From positions 83,565 to 147,564 of the forward strand of contig JAPZUA010000001.1 of the NCBI GenBank assembly GCA_027532905.1: a stretch of 64,000 nucleotides of DNA. Direction: 5' to 3'. Below, piece after piece: positions 57,127 to 64,000 of this stretch; within the stretch, counting starts at the first letter, position 1, and each line of letters opens with the position of its first letter. The translations under genes were made by a program, and so were the position numbers. This DNA comes from Magnetospirillum sp. Lineage in GTDB: Bacteria > Pseudomonadota > Alphaproteobacteria > CACIAM-22H2. The notes beneath the pieces are model-generated. The model was not told where the DNA came from. It did not search any database and saw only the letters and a list, made by a program, of their open reading frames with translations.

Positions 57127-58121
57127 TCTGCCGCTGCCTTCTTGGTTTGGTCGTAGAGCCAGCACGCCACGTCCGTGTCCCCGACCGGGATCGGATCGGG
57201 GCGAAGTTGCGTGCAGGGCGCAAAACGCTTGGTGCAGCGCGGGTTGAAGGCGCAGCCCTTCGGGATCGCCGTCAGGCGCGGCATCGCACCGTCGATCTGC
57301 GCGAGGCGTGCGGGCGCATTGCCGAGCTTCGGGATCGAGCCCATCAGCCCTTCGGTGTAGGGGTGCTTGGCGCGCTGGATCACGTCGCGTACGGGGCCGA
57401 TCTCGGCAATGCGGCCCGCATACATGACCGCAACTCGGTCGGCGGTTTCGGCGATCACGCCCATGTCGTGCGTAACGAGCATCACGGCCGTCCCATGCTC
57501 GCGGCACAGGCGCTTGATCAGCGTGATGATCTGCGCCTGGATCGACACGTCGAGCGCCGTCGTGGGTTCATCGGCCACGATCAGGCGCGGATTGGCGCAC
57601 AAGGCGAGCGCGATGACCACACGCTGGCGCATGCCGCCCGAAAACTGATGTGGATAATGGTCAATGCGACGCTCTGCGGCCGGAATGCCCACGTCCTGCA
57701 GCAAGCCGATCGCGCGCGCGCGCGCGTCGCTCTCCGACATGTCGAGATGCGTGAGAATCGTCTCGGTCAGCTGGCGGCCGACCGTGTAGAGCGGATTGAG
57801 CGAGGTCAGCGGGTCTTGGAAGACGGCGCCGATTTCCTTGCCGCGGATGCGGCGCATCTTCTCGTAAGGCAGATTGTCGATGCGTTGGCCATCGAGCAGA
57901 ATCTCGCCGCCCGCAACCCGGCCCGGCGGCTCGAGCAGGCCGATGATCGCAGCGCCCGTGAGCGACTTGCCAGCACCCGATTCGCCGACCACGCCGAGCA
58001 CTTCGCCGGGCTGGATCGAAAACGAAATGTCGTCCACGGCCACAAGCGTGCCGCGCCGCGTGGGAAATTCGACGCGGAGATTTTTGACTTCGAGCAACGG
58101 GCGGTTCGTGAGCTTGTCCAT
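57123..58121 (-). CDS. dppD: Oligopeptide ABC ATPase, DppD-like
   Basis: A 332-aa ATPase: GESGAGKSLTGAAI, AVFQDPLTSLNPL, QFSGGMRQRVVIALAL, LIVADEPTTALDVS and LVTHDMG, then the extension HPYTEGLMGSIPK with GCAFNPRCTKRFAPC. It forms the ATPase dimer with the DppF-like protein. It starts 9 bases after the DppC-like stop. Confidence 0.92.
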
Positions 58122-58130
58122 ATCCCGCCC

Positions 58131-59042
58131 CTAGCGCAGCTTGGGATTGAGCGCGTCGCGCAGCCAATCGCCGAGGAGATTGACTGCGAGCACCATCACG
58201 ACGAGGGCAAGGCCCGGGAACACCGTGATCCACCATTCGCCCGAGAACAGGAAATTGTTGCCGATGCGAATAAGCGTGCCGAGCGACGGCTCGGTCGGCG
58301 GCACGCCCACGCCGAGGAACGAAAGCGTGGCTTCCGTGATGATCGCGAGTGCAAGATGGATCGTCGCGATGACGAGGACGGGGCCCAGCACGTTGGGCAG
58401 CACGTGCTGCAGCATGATCGCGATCGGATGGCGGCCGATCACGCGTGCGGCCTGCACATATTCCTTGCTCTTTTCGACCATGCACGAGCCGCGCACGGTG
58501 CGCGCATACTGGACCCAACCCGAAAAGCCGATCGCAAGGATCAATACGTAGATCGCGATGTCGTGGTGCAACTCGCGCGGGATCACGACGCGTGCCACAC
58601 CGTCGATTAGCAACGCGATCAGAATGGCGGGGAAGGAAAGCTGCACGTCGGCCACACGCATAATCACGGCATCGACCGTGCCGCCGACATAGCCCGCCAG
58701 CAGCCCCAGCGAGATGCCGAGCACCATCGCAAAGACGACCGAGAACACCCCGACCAGCAGCGAGATGCGGCTGCCGAACAGGATCGTGGACAAAACGTCG
58801 CGGCCTTGCGTGTCGGTGCCGAGCGGATATTGCGGCAAGCCGTCGGGCAGCCACGCGGGCGGCAACGAGGAATCCATCAGATTGAGCTGGCGCAGATCGA
58901 ACGGGTTCTGGGGTGCGATCAGGGGTGCGAAGATGGCGCCCGCAAAGAACAGCACCGTCACGATCGCGGCAACGATGATGATCGGCGAACGGCGGAAGCT
59001 GTAGAAAACGTCGCTATCGACGAACCGGCGCACGGCGTCCAT
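58131..59042 (-). CDS. dppC: ABC permease, DppC-like
   Basis: A 303-aa permease with a cytoplasmic N-terminal segment, then YPLGTDTQGRDVLSTILFGSR, the EAA loop YVQAARVIGRHPIAIMLQHVLPN and TLSFLGVGVPPTEPSLGTLI. Start ATG 59040-59042 (MDAVRRFVDSDVFYSFRRS) gives the usual length. It lies 14 bases downstream of the dppB-like gene. Confidence 0.9.
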   Translation of the reverse strand: MDAVRRFVDSDVFYSFRRSPIIIVAAIVTVLFFAGAIFAPLIAPQNPFDLRQLNLMDSSLPPAWLPDGLPQYPLGTDTQGRDVLSTILFGSRISLLVGVFSVVFAMVLGISLGLLAGYVGGTVDAVIMRVADVQLSFPAILIALLIDGVARVVIPRELHHDIAIYVLILAIGFSGWVQYARTVRGSCMVEKSKEYVQAARVIGRHPIAIMLQHVLPNVLGPVLVIATIHLALAIITEATLSFLGVGVPPTEPSLGTLIRIGNNFLFSGEWWITVFPGLALVVMVLAVNLLGDWLRDALNPKLR

Positions 59043-59056
59043 GGCGGATCCCCCGA

Positions 59057-60043
59057 TCAATGGCCGCCTGCGGCACCCCGATCGACCCGCAGGCGCGGAT
59101 CGACGGCGTAATACAGCAGGTCGACGACGAGATTGATGAGCACGAAGAAGAACGCGATCAGGATCAGATAGGCCGCCATGACCGGCACGTCGGCGGCCGA
59201 CACCGACTGGATGAACAGGAACCCCATGCCGGGCCACTGGAACACGGTTTCGGTCACGATCGCGAAGGCGATGATGCCGCCGAGTTGCAGGCCCGTGATC
59301 GTGATGACGGGGACGAGCGTGTTCTTGAGCGCATGCCCGAAATTGATGGCGCGGTTCGAAAGCCCGCGCGCGCGCGCGAATTTGATGTAGTCGGTGCGCA
59401 GCACTTCGAGCATTTCCGAACGCACGAGGCGCATGATCAGCGTGAGTTGGAACAAGGCGAGCGTGATCGAGGGCAGGATCAGCGCACGCAGGCCCGTGGG
59501 CGTGAGAAAGCCCGTCGTCCACCAGCCCAGCGCCACCGTGGTGCCGCGCCCGAAGGACGGCAGCCAGCCCAATTGCACCGAGAAAACGAGGATCAGCAGA
59601 ATGCCGATCAGGAAGGTCGGCAGCGACACGCCTATGAGGCTCACGGTCAGCAGCAAGCGCGAGCCGACGGAGTCGCGGTTGAGGCCGGTATAGACGCCCA
59701 TCGGCACGCCGACGAGCAGGGCCAGCAAGGCCGCACAGAGGGAAAGTTCCAGCGTGGCCGGCAGCCGCTCCATCAAGAGGTCCGAGACGGGCCGCGCCAG
59801 ACGGTAGGAGATGCCGAACTCGCCCTGCGCTGCTTTGACGAGGAAGTTGAAATACTGCACGAAAAACGGCTGGTCGAGCCCGAGGTCGCGCACGAGGCGC
59901 ATCCGCGCTTCTTCGGTGAAATCCTGGCCGAGCATGATCGCGACCGGGTCGCCCACATAGGCGAACAGCGAAAACGCGACGAAGCCGACCGCCATCATGA
60001 CGAGAACGGCCTGCAGCAAGCGGCGTATGATGAAAGCGACCAT
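59057..60043 (-). CDS. dppB: ABC permease, DppB-like
   Basis: A 328-aa permease of the DppB class: MVAFIIRRLLQAVLVMMAVG, FSLFAYVGDPVAIMLGQDFT, the EAA loop KFARARGLSNRAINFGHALKN and TVFQWPGMGFLFIQSV. It follows the binding-protein gene by 77 bases. No strong terminator was seen in that gap, so the ATG is probably served by the same transcript. Confidence 0.9.
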   Translation of the reverse strand: MVAFIIRRLLQAVLVMMAVGFVAFSLFAYVGDPVAIMLGQDFTEEARMRLVRDLGLDQPFFVQYFNFLVKAAQGEFGISYRLARPVSDLLMERLPATLELSLCAALLALLVGVPMGVYTGLNRDSVGSRLLLTVSLIGVSLPTFLIGILLILVFSVQLGWLPSFGRGTTVALGWWTTGFLTPTGLRALILPSITLALFQLTLIMRLVRSEMLEVLRTDYIKFARARGLSNRAINFGHALKNTLVPVITITGLQLGGIIAFAIVTETVFQWPGMGFLFIQSVSAADVPVMAAYLILIAFFFVLINLVVDLLYYAVDPRLRVDRGAAGGH

Positions 60044-60120
60044 AGTTCAGACGGCCCTTCGCAGCTTCGGAGAAGAGACTCCGGACGGCGCAAGGCCGTC
60101 CGGAGTTCCCAAGCGACCGG

Positions 60121-61725
60121 TCAGTTGACCTTGACCCACTTGACTTCGAGCTGGTTGAGCGGGCTGTGCACGAGATCGACGTTCGAGCGCATCGCCCACG
60201 GAATCACCTGGTGGTGAATCGGCAGATGCGGAACGCGCTCGTGGTAGAGCTTGTTGAACTCGTCGATGAGCTTGTTGCGCGCGGCCACGTTGGTCTCGAG
60301 CTTCACCGCGTCGATGACTCGGTCGAAATCCGGATCCGAGAAGCGGCCGTGGTTCCAGATGCCGTTGCCCGGCTGGCCGTCGCGCGTGCGGATCAGCGAC
60401 TGCAGCGAGTAGAGCGCGTCGAGCGTGGGCACGCCCCAGCCCAGCAGGTAGAGCGAGGTGTCGTCGCGCTGGACCTTCGGGAAGTACGTGGCGAGCGGCA
60501 TCGCGTTGAGGTTCGCCTTGATGCCGATCTGCGCCCACATCGCGACGAGTGCTTGGCAGATCGCTTCGTCGTTGATGTAGCGGTTGTTCGGGCAGTCGAA
60601 GGTGATTTCAAAGCCGTCCGGATATCCGGCTTGGCGCATCAGATTGCGCGCCTCGGCGACGTTGAACGGATAGCGCTTGTCCCAGGTCTTGGTGTAGCCG
60701 GTGACCGTGTCGGGATAGAGCGCACCCGTATTGACCGACTGACCGCGCATCACGCGTGTATGGATCGCGTCGATGTTCATCGCGTGGTACATGGCCTGGC
60801 GCACCCGCACGTCCTTGAACGGATTGCGGCCCTTGACCGACGAATAGAGAAGCTCGTCGCGGCTCGTGTCGAACGCGATGAAGATCGTGCGCACTTCGGG
60901 GCCCGAAACGATCTTGAGGCCGGGGGCGGCCGCCAGCTGGGCAATGTCCTGCACCGGCGGATCGAGCACGAAGTCGATTTCGCCCGAGCGCAAGGCTGCC
61001 GTGCGCGTCGCAGCCGACGCGATCGGCTGGAACACGAGTTCGGTCACGTTGCCTTCGCGCGCGGCGTTGTTCCACCAAGTCGGGTTCTGCACCATGACGG
61101 TGCGAACATCCGGCTCACGGCTGCGCTGCACGAACGGGCCCGTGCCCATCGTGTTGCGGCCGGTGAAGCTGTCTTCGCGTCCGCGCACGTTCTGCGGCCG
61201 CGTGGCGTTGTTGGCTTCGCTCCACTCCTTGTCCATCATGTAGACTTGGGTGAGCTTGTCGATCAGCACGGGATCGGGAACCTTCGTGACGATGTCGACC
61301 GTCAGCGCGTCGATCTTGCGGGCCTCGGCGATCGTATCGGTGAAGATGCCGTAGTTAGAGAATTCGTGCAGCGAACGCTGAATCGAGAAGACGACGTCGT
61401 CGGCGTCGAAGGCGTTGCCGTTCGAGAACTTCACGTCCGGGCGCAGATTGAAGCGCCAGCGCGTGGGCTCCATCAAGGTCCAGCGCACGGCCAAGGCCGG
61501 CTGGAGTTCCATCGTCTTGCCGCGCTGCACGAGCGGTTCGTAGATCTGGCGCAGCACCAACGTGACGTTGCCGGCGTTCTGCGAATGCGGGTCCATCGTG
61601 TTGGCGTCGCCCGACACGGACATGCGGAAGGTTTTGGCTTCCGCGTCCGGCAGGGCGCCGAACGCGAGCGTCCCGGCGGCCGCAACGGCAAACGCCAGGC
61701 GCGCGAAACGAGTTTGGTTTTTCAT
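60121..61725 (-). CDS. dppA: ABC substrate-binding protein, family 5 (DppA-like)
   Basis: The 534-aa protein has a signal peptide (MKNQTRFARLAFAVAAAGTL, cut near AEAKT) and the family-5 pattern: SVSGDANTMDPHSQNAGNVT, VRWTLMEPTRWRFNLRPDVKF and VRQAMYHAMNIDAIHTRVM. The ligand is probably a peptide. I start at ATG 61723-61725 because GGAGGCACC precedes it and the signal begins there. A sigma-54-like element and inverted repeat lie about 110-125 bases upstream. Confidence 0.9.
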   Translation of the reverse strand: MKNQTRFARLAFAVAAAGTLAFGALPDAEAKTFRMSVSGDANTMDPHSQNAGNVTLVLRQIYEPLVQRGKTMELQPALAVRWTLMEPTRWRFNLRPDVKFSNGNAFDADDVVFSIQRSLHEFSNYGIFTDTIAEARKIDALTVDIVTKVPDPVLIDKLTQVYMMDKEWSEANNATRPQNVRGREDSFTGRNTMGTGPFVQRSREPDVRTVMVQNPTWWNNAAREGNVTELVFQPIASAATRTAALRSGEIDFVLDPPVQDIAQLAAAPGLKIVSGPEVRTIFIAFDTSRDELLYSSVKGRNPFKDVRVRQAMYHAMNIDAIHTRVMRGQSVNTGALYPDTVTGYTKTWDKRYPFNVAEARNLMRQAGYPDGFEITFDCPNNRYINDEAICQALVAMWAQIGIKANLNAMPLATYFPKVQRDDTSLYLLGWGVPTLDALYSLQSLIRTRDGQPGNGIWNHGRFSDPDFDRVIDAVKLETNVAARNKLIDEFNKLYHERVPHLPIHHQVIPWAMRSNVDLVHSPLNQLEVKWVKVN

Positions 61726-61830
61726 GGTGCCTCCAGTGAACACCTTGCGCGAACGCAAAGTTGGGGGGATACAGTTCAAAGGTTGTCCGGCCACCGGCAA
61801 AACGCGCCGGGCACGGGCTCGAACCGCTGG

Positions 61831-61851
61831 CTTGGCAGCTTTCGTGCCAAG
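61831..61851 (-). promoter_or_regulatory. Sigma-54-like promoter element within an inverted repeat, upstream of dppA
   Basis: On the minus strand 61835-61849 reads TGGCACG-AAAG-CTGC, with GG and GC at the -24/-12 spacing of RpoN promoters and one mismatch in the TTGC box. The same bases form a perfect inverted repeat, CTTGGCA (61831-61837) and TGCCAAG (61845-61851). A repressor or activator site is therefore an alternative reading. Confidence 0.45.
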
Positions 61852-62010
61852 TTCGCAATTCGCAAGGCCCTCTTCGTAACGCGTTGGTCGTACAAATCAA
61901 TGGATTTCTGCCGCGCATTTAGGCAAGCGCCGGAACACTTGTCGAACCTTGCGATGCGGGACAACGGCATGCGGGCTGCGCTAAGGTTTGTGCAAGAGGG
62001 GGACTTCAAA

Positions 62011-63408
62011 ATGAACGATCAACGCCCGCGCGGCAACTCGCTTGCCGCCCGCGACATCGCAGCGCTTGTGCATCCCTATACGAATCTGCGCGCGCACGAA
62101 ACCGACGGTCCGGTTGTGATGGCCAAAGGGCGCGGCATTTATGTCGTGGACGACAACGGCAAGGAGTATATCGAAGGCCTCGCGGGCCTTTGGTGTGCGT
62201 CGCTCGGCTTCGACGAGCCCCGTCTGGCCGATGCCGCCCACCGCCAGATGCGCCAGCTCCCCTTCTACCATATCTTCGCGGGCAAATCGCACGAGCCCGG
62301 CATTGTGCTGGCCGAGAAGCTCAAAGAACTCGCACCCGTGCCGATGTCGAAGGTGTTCTTCGCCAATTCGGGTTCGGAAGCCAACGACACGGCGATCAAG
62401 ATTCTCTGGTACATCGCCAACGCCGCCGGCACGCCCAAGCGCAAGAAGATCCTGAGCCGCGAGAAGGCCTATCACGGCGTCACGATCGCGGCCGCGTCGC
62501 TGACCAAGCTGCCGGCCAACCAGCGCGATTTCGATCTGCCGATCTTCCCCGTGGCCTATGCCGAAACGCCGCATTTCTATCGCGGCGGCCTGCCCGGCGA
62601 GAGCGAGGAACAGTATTCGACGCGGCTTGCCGAAAATCTCGAAAAGCTGATCCTCGCCGAAGATCCCGAAACGATCGTCGCGATGTTCGCCGAACCCGTG
62701 ATGGGGGCTGGCGGGGCCATCGTGCCGCCGGCGGGCTATTTCCCGAAGATCCAGGCCGTCCTGCGCAAATACGGCATTCTGCTCGTCGCCGACGAGGTGA
62801 TCTGCGGCTTCGGGCGCACGGGCAATATGTGGGGCAGCCAGACCTACGGCATCGAACCCGACATCCTGACCTGCGCCAAAGCGCTGTCCTCGGCCTATAT
62901 GCCGATTTCGGCCGTGCTGATCTCCGAACCCGTCTATGCCGCCATGCAGGCCAACAGCGCCAAGATCGGCACGTTTGGCCACGGCTATACCTATTCCGCA
63001 CATCCCGTACCCGCCGCCGTCGCACTCGAGACGCTGGCGATCTACGAAGAGCGCGACATGGTGGGCCATGTGCAGCGCATGGCGCCCAAATTCCAGGCGG
63101 CCCTTGCAAGCCTGGCCGACGCACCTATTGTCGGTGAAGCCAAGAGTGTCGGGCTCATCGGCGGGCTGCAGCTCGTCAAGGACAAAGCCAGCAAAACCAT
63201 GTTCGAGCCGAGCCAGGCGGTGGCGCCGCTGATCGCCAAGGCGTGCGAGGCCAACGGCCTCATGGTGCGCCCGCTGTTCGACAACCGCTTGGCCGTTTGC
63301 CCGCCGCTGATCATCGACGAGGCGGGCATCGACGAACTGTTCAAGCGCTTCGCCAAAGGCATTGCGGAAGGCACGCAAGCCGCCAAGGCGAAGGGCTTCA
63401 TCGACTGA
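62011..63408 (+). CDS. Class III PLP aminotransferase (omega-amino acid type)
   Basis: A 465-aa fold-type I enzyme. MSKVFFANSGSEANDTAIKI, YHGVTIAAASLTK, VIVADEV-like LLVADEVICGFGRTG and the PLP-Lys in LTCAKALSSAYMPISAV are class III hallmarks. It resembles omega-amino acid:pyruvate and putrescine aminotransferases, so an omega-amine donor is likely. AGAGGGGGAC precedes the ATG. The 285-bp gap to dppA holds the sigma-54-like site and no other gene that I can see. hemA follows after 24 bases. Confidence 0.88.
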   Translation: MNDQRPRGNSLAARDIAALVHPYTNLRAHETDGPVVMAKGRGIYVVDDNGKEYIEGLAGLWCASLGFDEPRLADAAHRQMRQLPFYHIFAGKSHEPGIVLAEKLKELAPVPMSKVFFANSGSEANDTAIKILWYIANAAGTPKRKKILSREKAYHGVTIAAASLTKLPANQRDFDLPIFPVAYAETPHFYRGGLPGESEEQYSTRLAENLEKLILAEDPETIVAMFAEPVMGAGGAIVPPAGYFPKIQAVLRKYGILLVADEVICGFGRTGNMWGSQTYGIEPDILTCAKALSSAYMPISAVLISEPVYAAMQANSAKIGTFGHGYTYSAHPVPAAVALETLAIYEERDMVGHVQRMAPKFQAALASLADAPIVGEAKSVGLIGGLQLVKDKASKTMFEPSQAVAPLIAKACEANGLMVRPLFDNRLAVCPPLIIDEAGIDELFKRFAKGIAEGTQAAKAKGFID

Positions 63409-63432
63409 ACCGAACTCCGAGGACCGACCGCC

Positions 63433-64000
63433 ATGCGACGCGACTACGACCGCTATTTCTCCGACGCGATCGGCGCCTTGAAGGCCGAAGGGCGCTACCG
63501 CGTGTTCGCCGAACTCGAACGCATGTGCGGCAAGTTTCCGCACGCCGTGTGGCATGCGCCCGACGGCCCGCGCGACATCGTGGTGTGGTGTTCGAACGAC
63601 TATCTCGGCATGGGCCAGCATCCCGACACGATCAAAGCCATGCACGAAGCGCTCGACAGCAACGGGGCCGGTGCGGGCGGGACCCGCAATATTTCGGGCA
63701 CCAACCACCAGCATGTGCTGCTCGAGCGCGAGCTCGCCGACCTGCACGCTAAGCCCGCCGCCCTCATCTTCGGGTCGGGCTACAATGCCAACGAAGCCAC
63801 GCTTTCGGCCCTCGGCCGCCTGATGCCGGGCCTCGTGATCCTGTCGGACGCGCTCAACCACGCCTCGATGATCGAGGGCATGCGCCATTCCGGATCCGAA
63901 AAGCGCATCTTCCGCCACAACGACGCGGCCGATCTCGAAACCCAGCTCAAATCGGTCGAACCGGGGCGGCCTAAGCTCATCGCGTTCGAAAGCGTCTATT
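63433..64000 (+). CDS. hemA: 5-Aminolevulinate synthase (3' end outside window)
   Basis: The first 189 codons are present: [20 protein letters not shown], then [20 protein letters not shown], the [21 protein letters not shown] block and [19 protein letters not shown]. This is ALAS, which condenses glycine and succinyl-CoA in the alphaproteobacterial C4 haem route. The catalytic Lys lies beyond the window edge. It sits directly after a class III aminotransferase gene and may be co-transcribed with it. Confidence 0.93.
   Translation, partial: MRRDYDRYFSDAIGALKAEGRYRVFAELERMCGKFPHAVWHAPDGPRDIVVWCSNDYLGMGQHPDTIKAMHEALDSNGAGAGGTRNISGTNHQHVLLERELADLHAKPAALIFGSGYNANEATLSALGRLMPGLVILSDALNHASMIEGMRHSGSEKRIFRHNDAADLETQLKSVEPGRPKLIAFESVY

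Noticed and set aside
60166..62010. Upstream extension of the class III aminotransferase frame through the dppA region
   Set aside because: Antisense to dppA; homology and the Shine-Dalgarno place the start at 62011.

Overview
The window is high-GC, densely packed DNA from an alphaproteobacterium, most probably of the Rhodospirillales type. Three things point there. The gene order murA - DUF2948 - hisG(short) - hisD - UPF0262 - low-molecular-weight phosphatase - infA - maf - RNase E/G is an alphaproteobacterial housekeeping block. A DUF2336 protein and a 5-aminolevulinate synthase (C4 haem pathway) are present. Many neighbouring genes overlap by four bases (ATGA/GTGA). I recognise no insertion sequence, phage, CRISPR array or replication origin.

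Layout. 1-6.2 kb (minus): the housekeeping block, with the RNase gene cut by the window edge. 6.3-11 kb: an EamA exporter, DUF924, a metallo-beta-lactamase-fold hydrolase, a small periplasmic protein, an AlkA-type glycosylase and DUF2336. 11.1-15.7 kb (plus): soeABC, a molybdenum sulfite dehydrogenase with its own consensus promoter, divergent from DUF2336. 15.7-18.3 kb (minus): an orphan NMT1/SsuA-like binding protein and an amidohydrolase. 18.3-20.2 kb: leuA behind what looks like a leader-peptide attenuator. 20.3-22.7 kb: a small winged-helix-like protein, tRNA-Thr(GGT), a LysE exporter and hisS. 22.8-29.4 kb: a 57-aa Gly/Pro-rich peptide, an FAD oxidoreductase, a UxaA-type dehydratase, an agmatinase-family enzyme, an MipA/OmpV protein, and a DoxX-OpgC pair.

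29.4-39.2 kb (minus): a nickel/peptide-type ABC importer with two ATPase domains fused in one protein. Its promoter lies inside a 51-bp nested palindrome. Upstream is a five-gene sugar-acid operon (aminotransferase, dgoK, hydroxyacid dehydrogenase, denD-like, SDR). 39.2-44.0 kb: a thioesterase, then a TPP enzyme - fhs - EamA operon. 44.0-46.6 kb (minus) is visibly more AT-rich. It holds a polymorphic-toxin-like protein and a downstream partner gene broken by an in-frame TAG. 46.6-49.1 kb: a monooxygenase-fold protein, a glycosyltransferase and an enoyl-CoA hydratase. 49.2-53.4 kb (plus): pyrE followed by a binding protein and two permeases with no ATPase. 53.4-56.1 kb: a ManC-type bifunctional enzyme and threonine ammonia-lyase. 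56.1-61.7 kb (minus): a complete dppABCDF-type operon. 61.8-64 kb: a class III aminotransferase and hemA (partial).

How it fits together. Three oligopeptide-type ABC systems, a lone binding protein, several deaminases, transaminases and dehydratases suggest an organism that scavenges peptides, amines and sugar acids. Two of the binding-protein genes have sigma-54-like (-24/-12) elements upstream, consistent with nitrogen control. The points most worth a second look are the leuA leader, the nested palindrome at 34.15-34.20 kb, the toxin-like gene with its interrupted partner, the sigma-54-like sites, and the tRNA-Thr leader/trailer helix. All calls come from reading the sequence by eye; no database or folding program was used.
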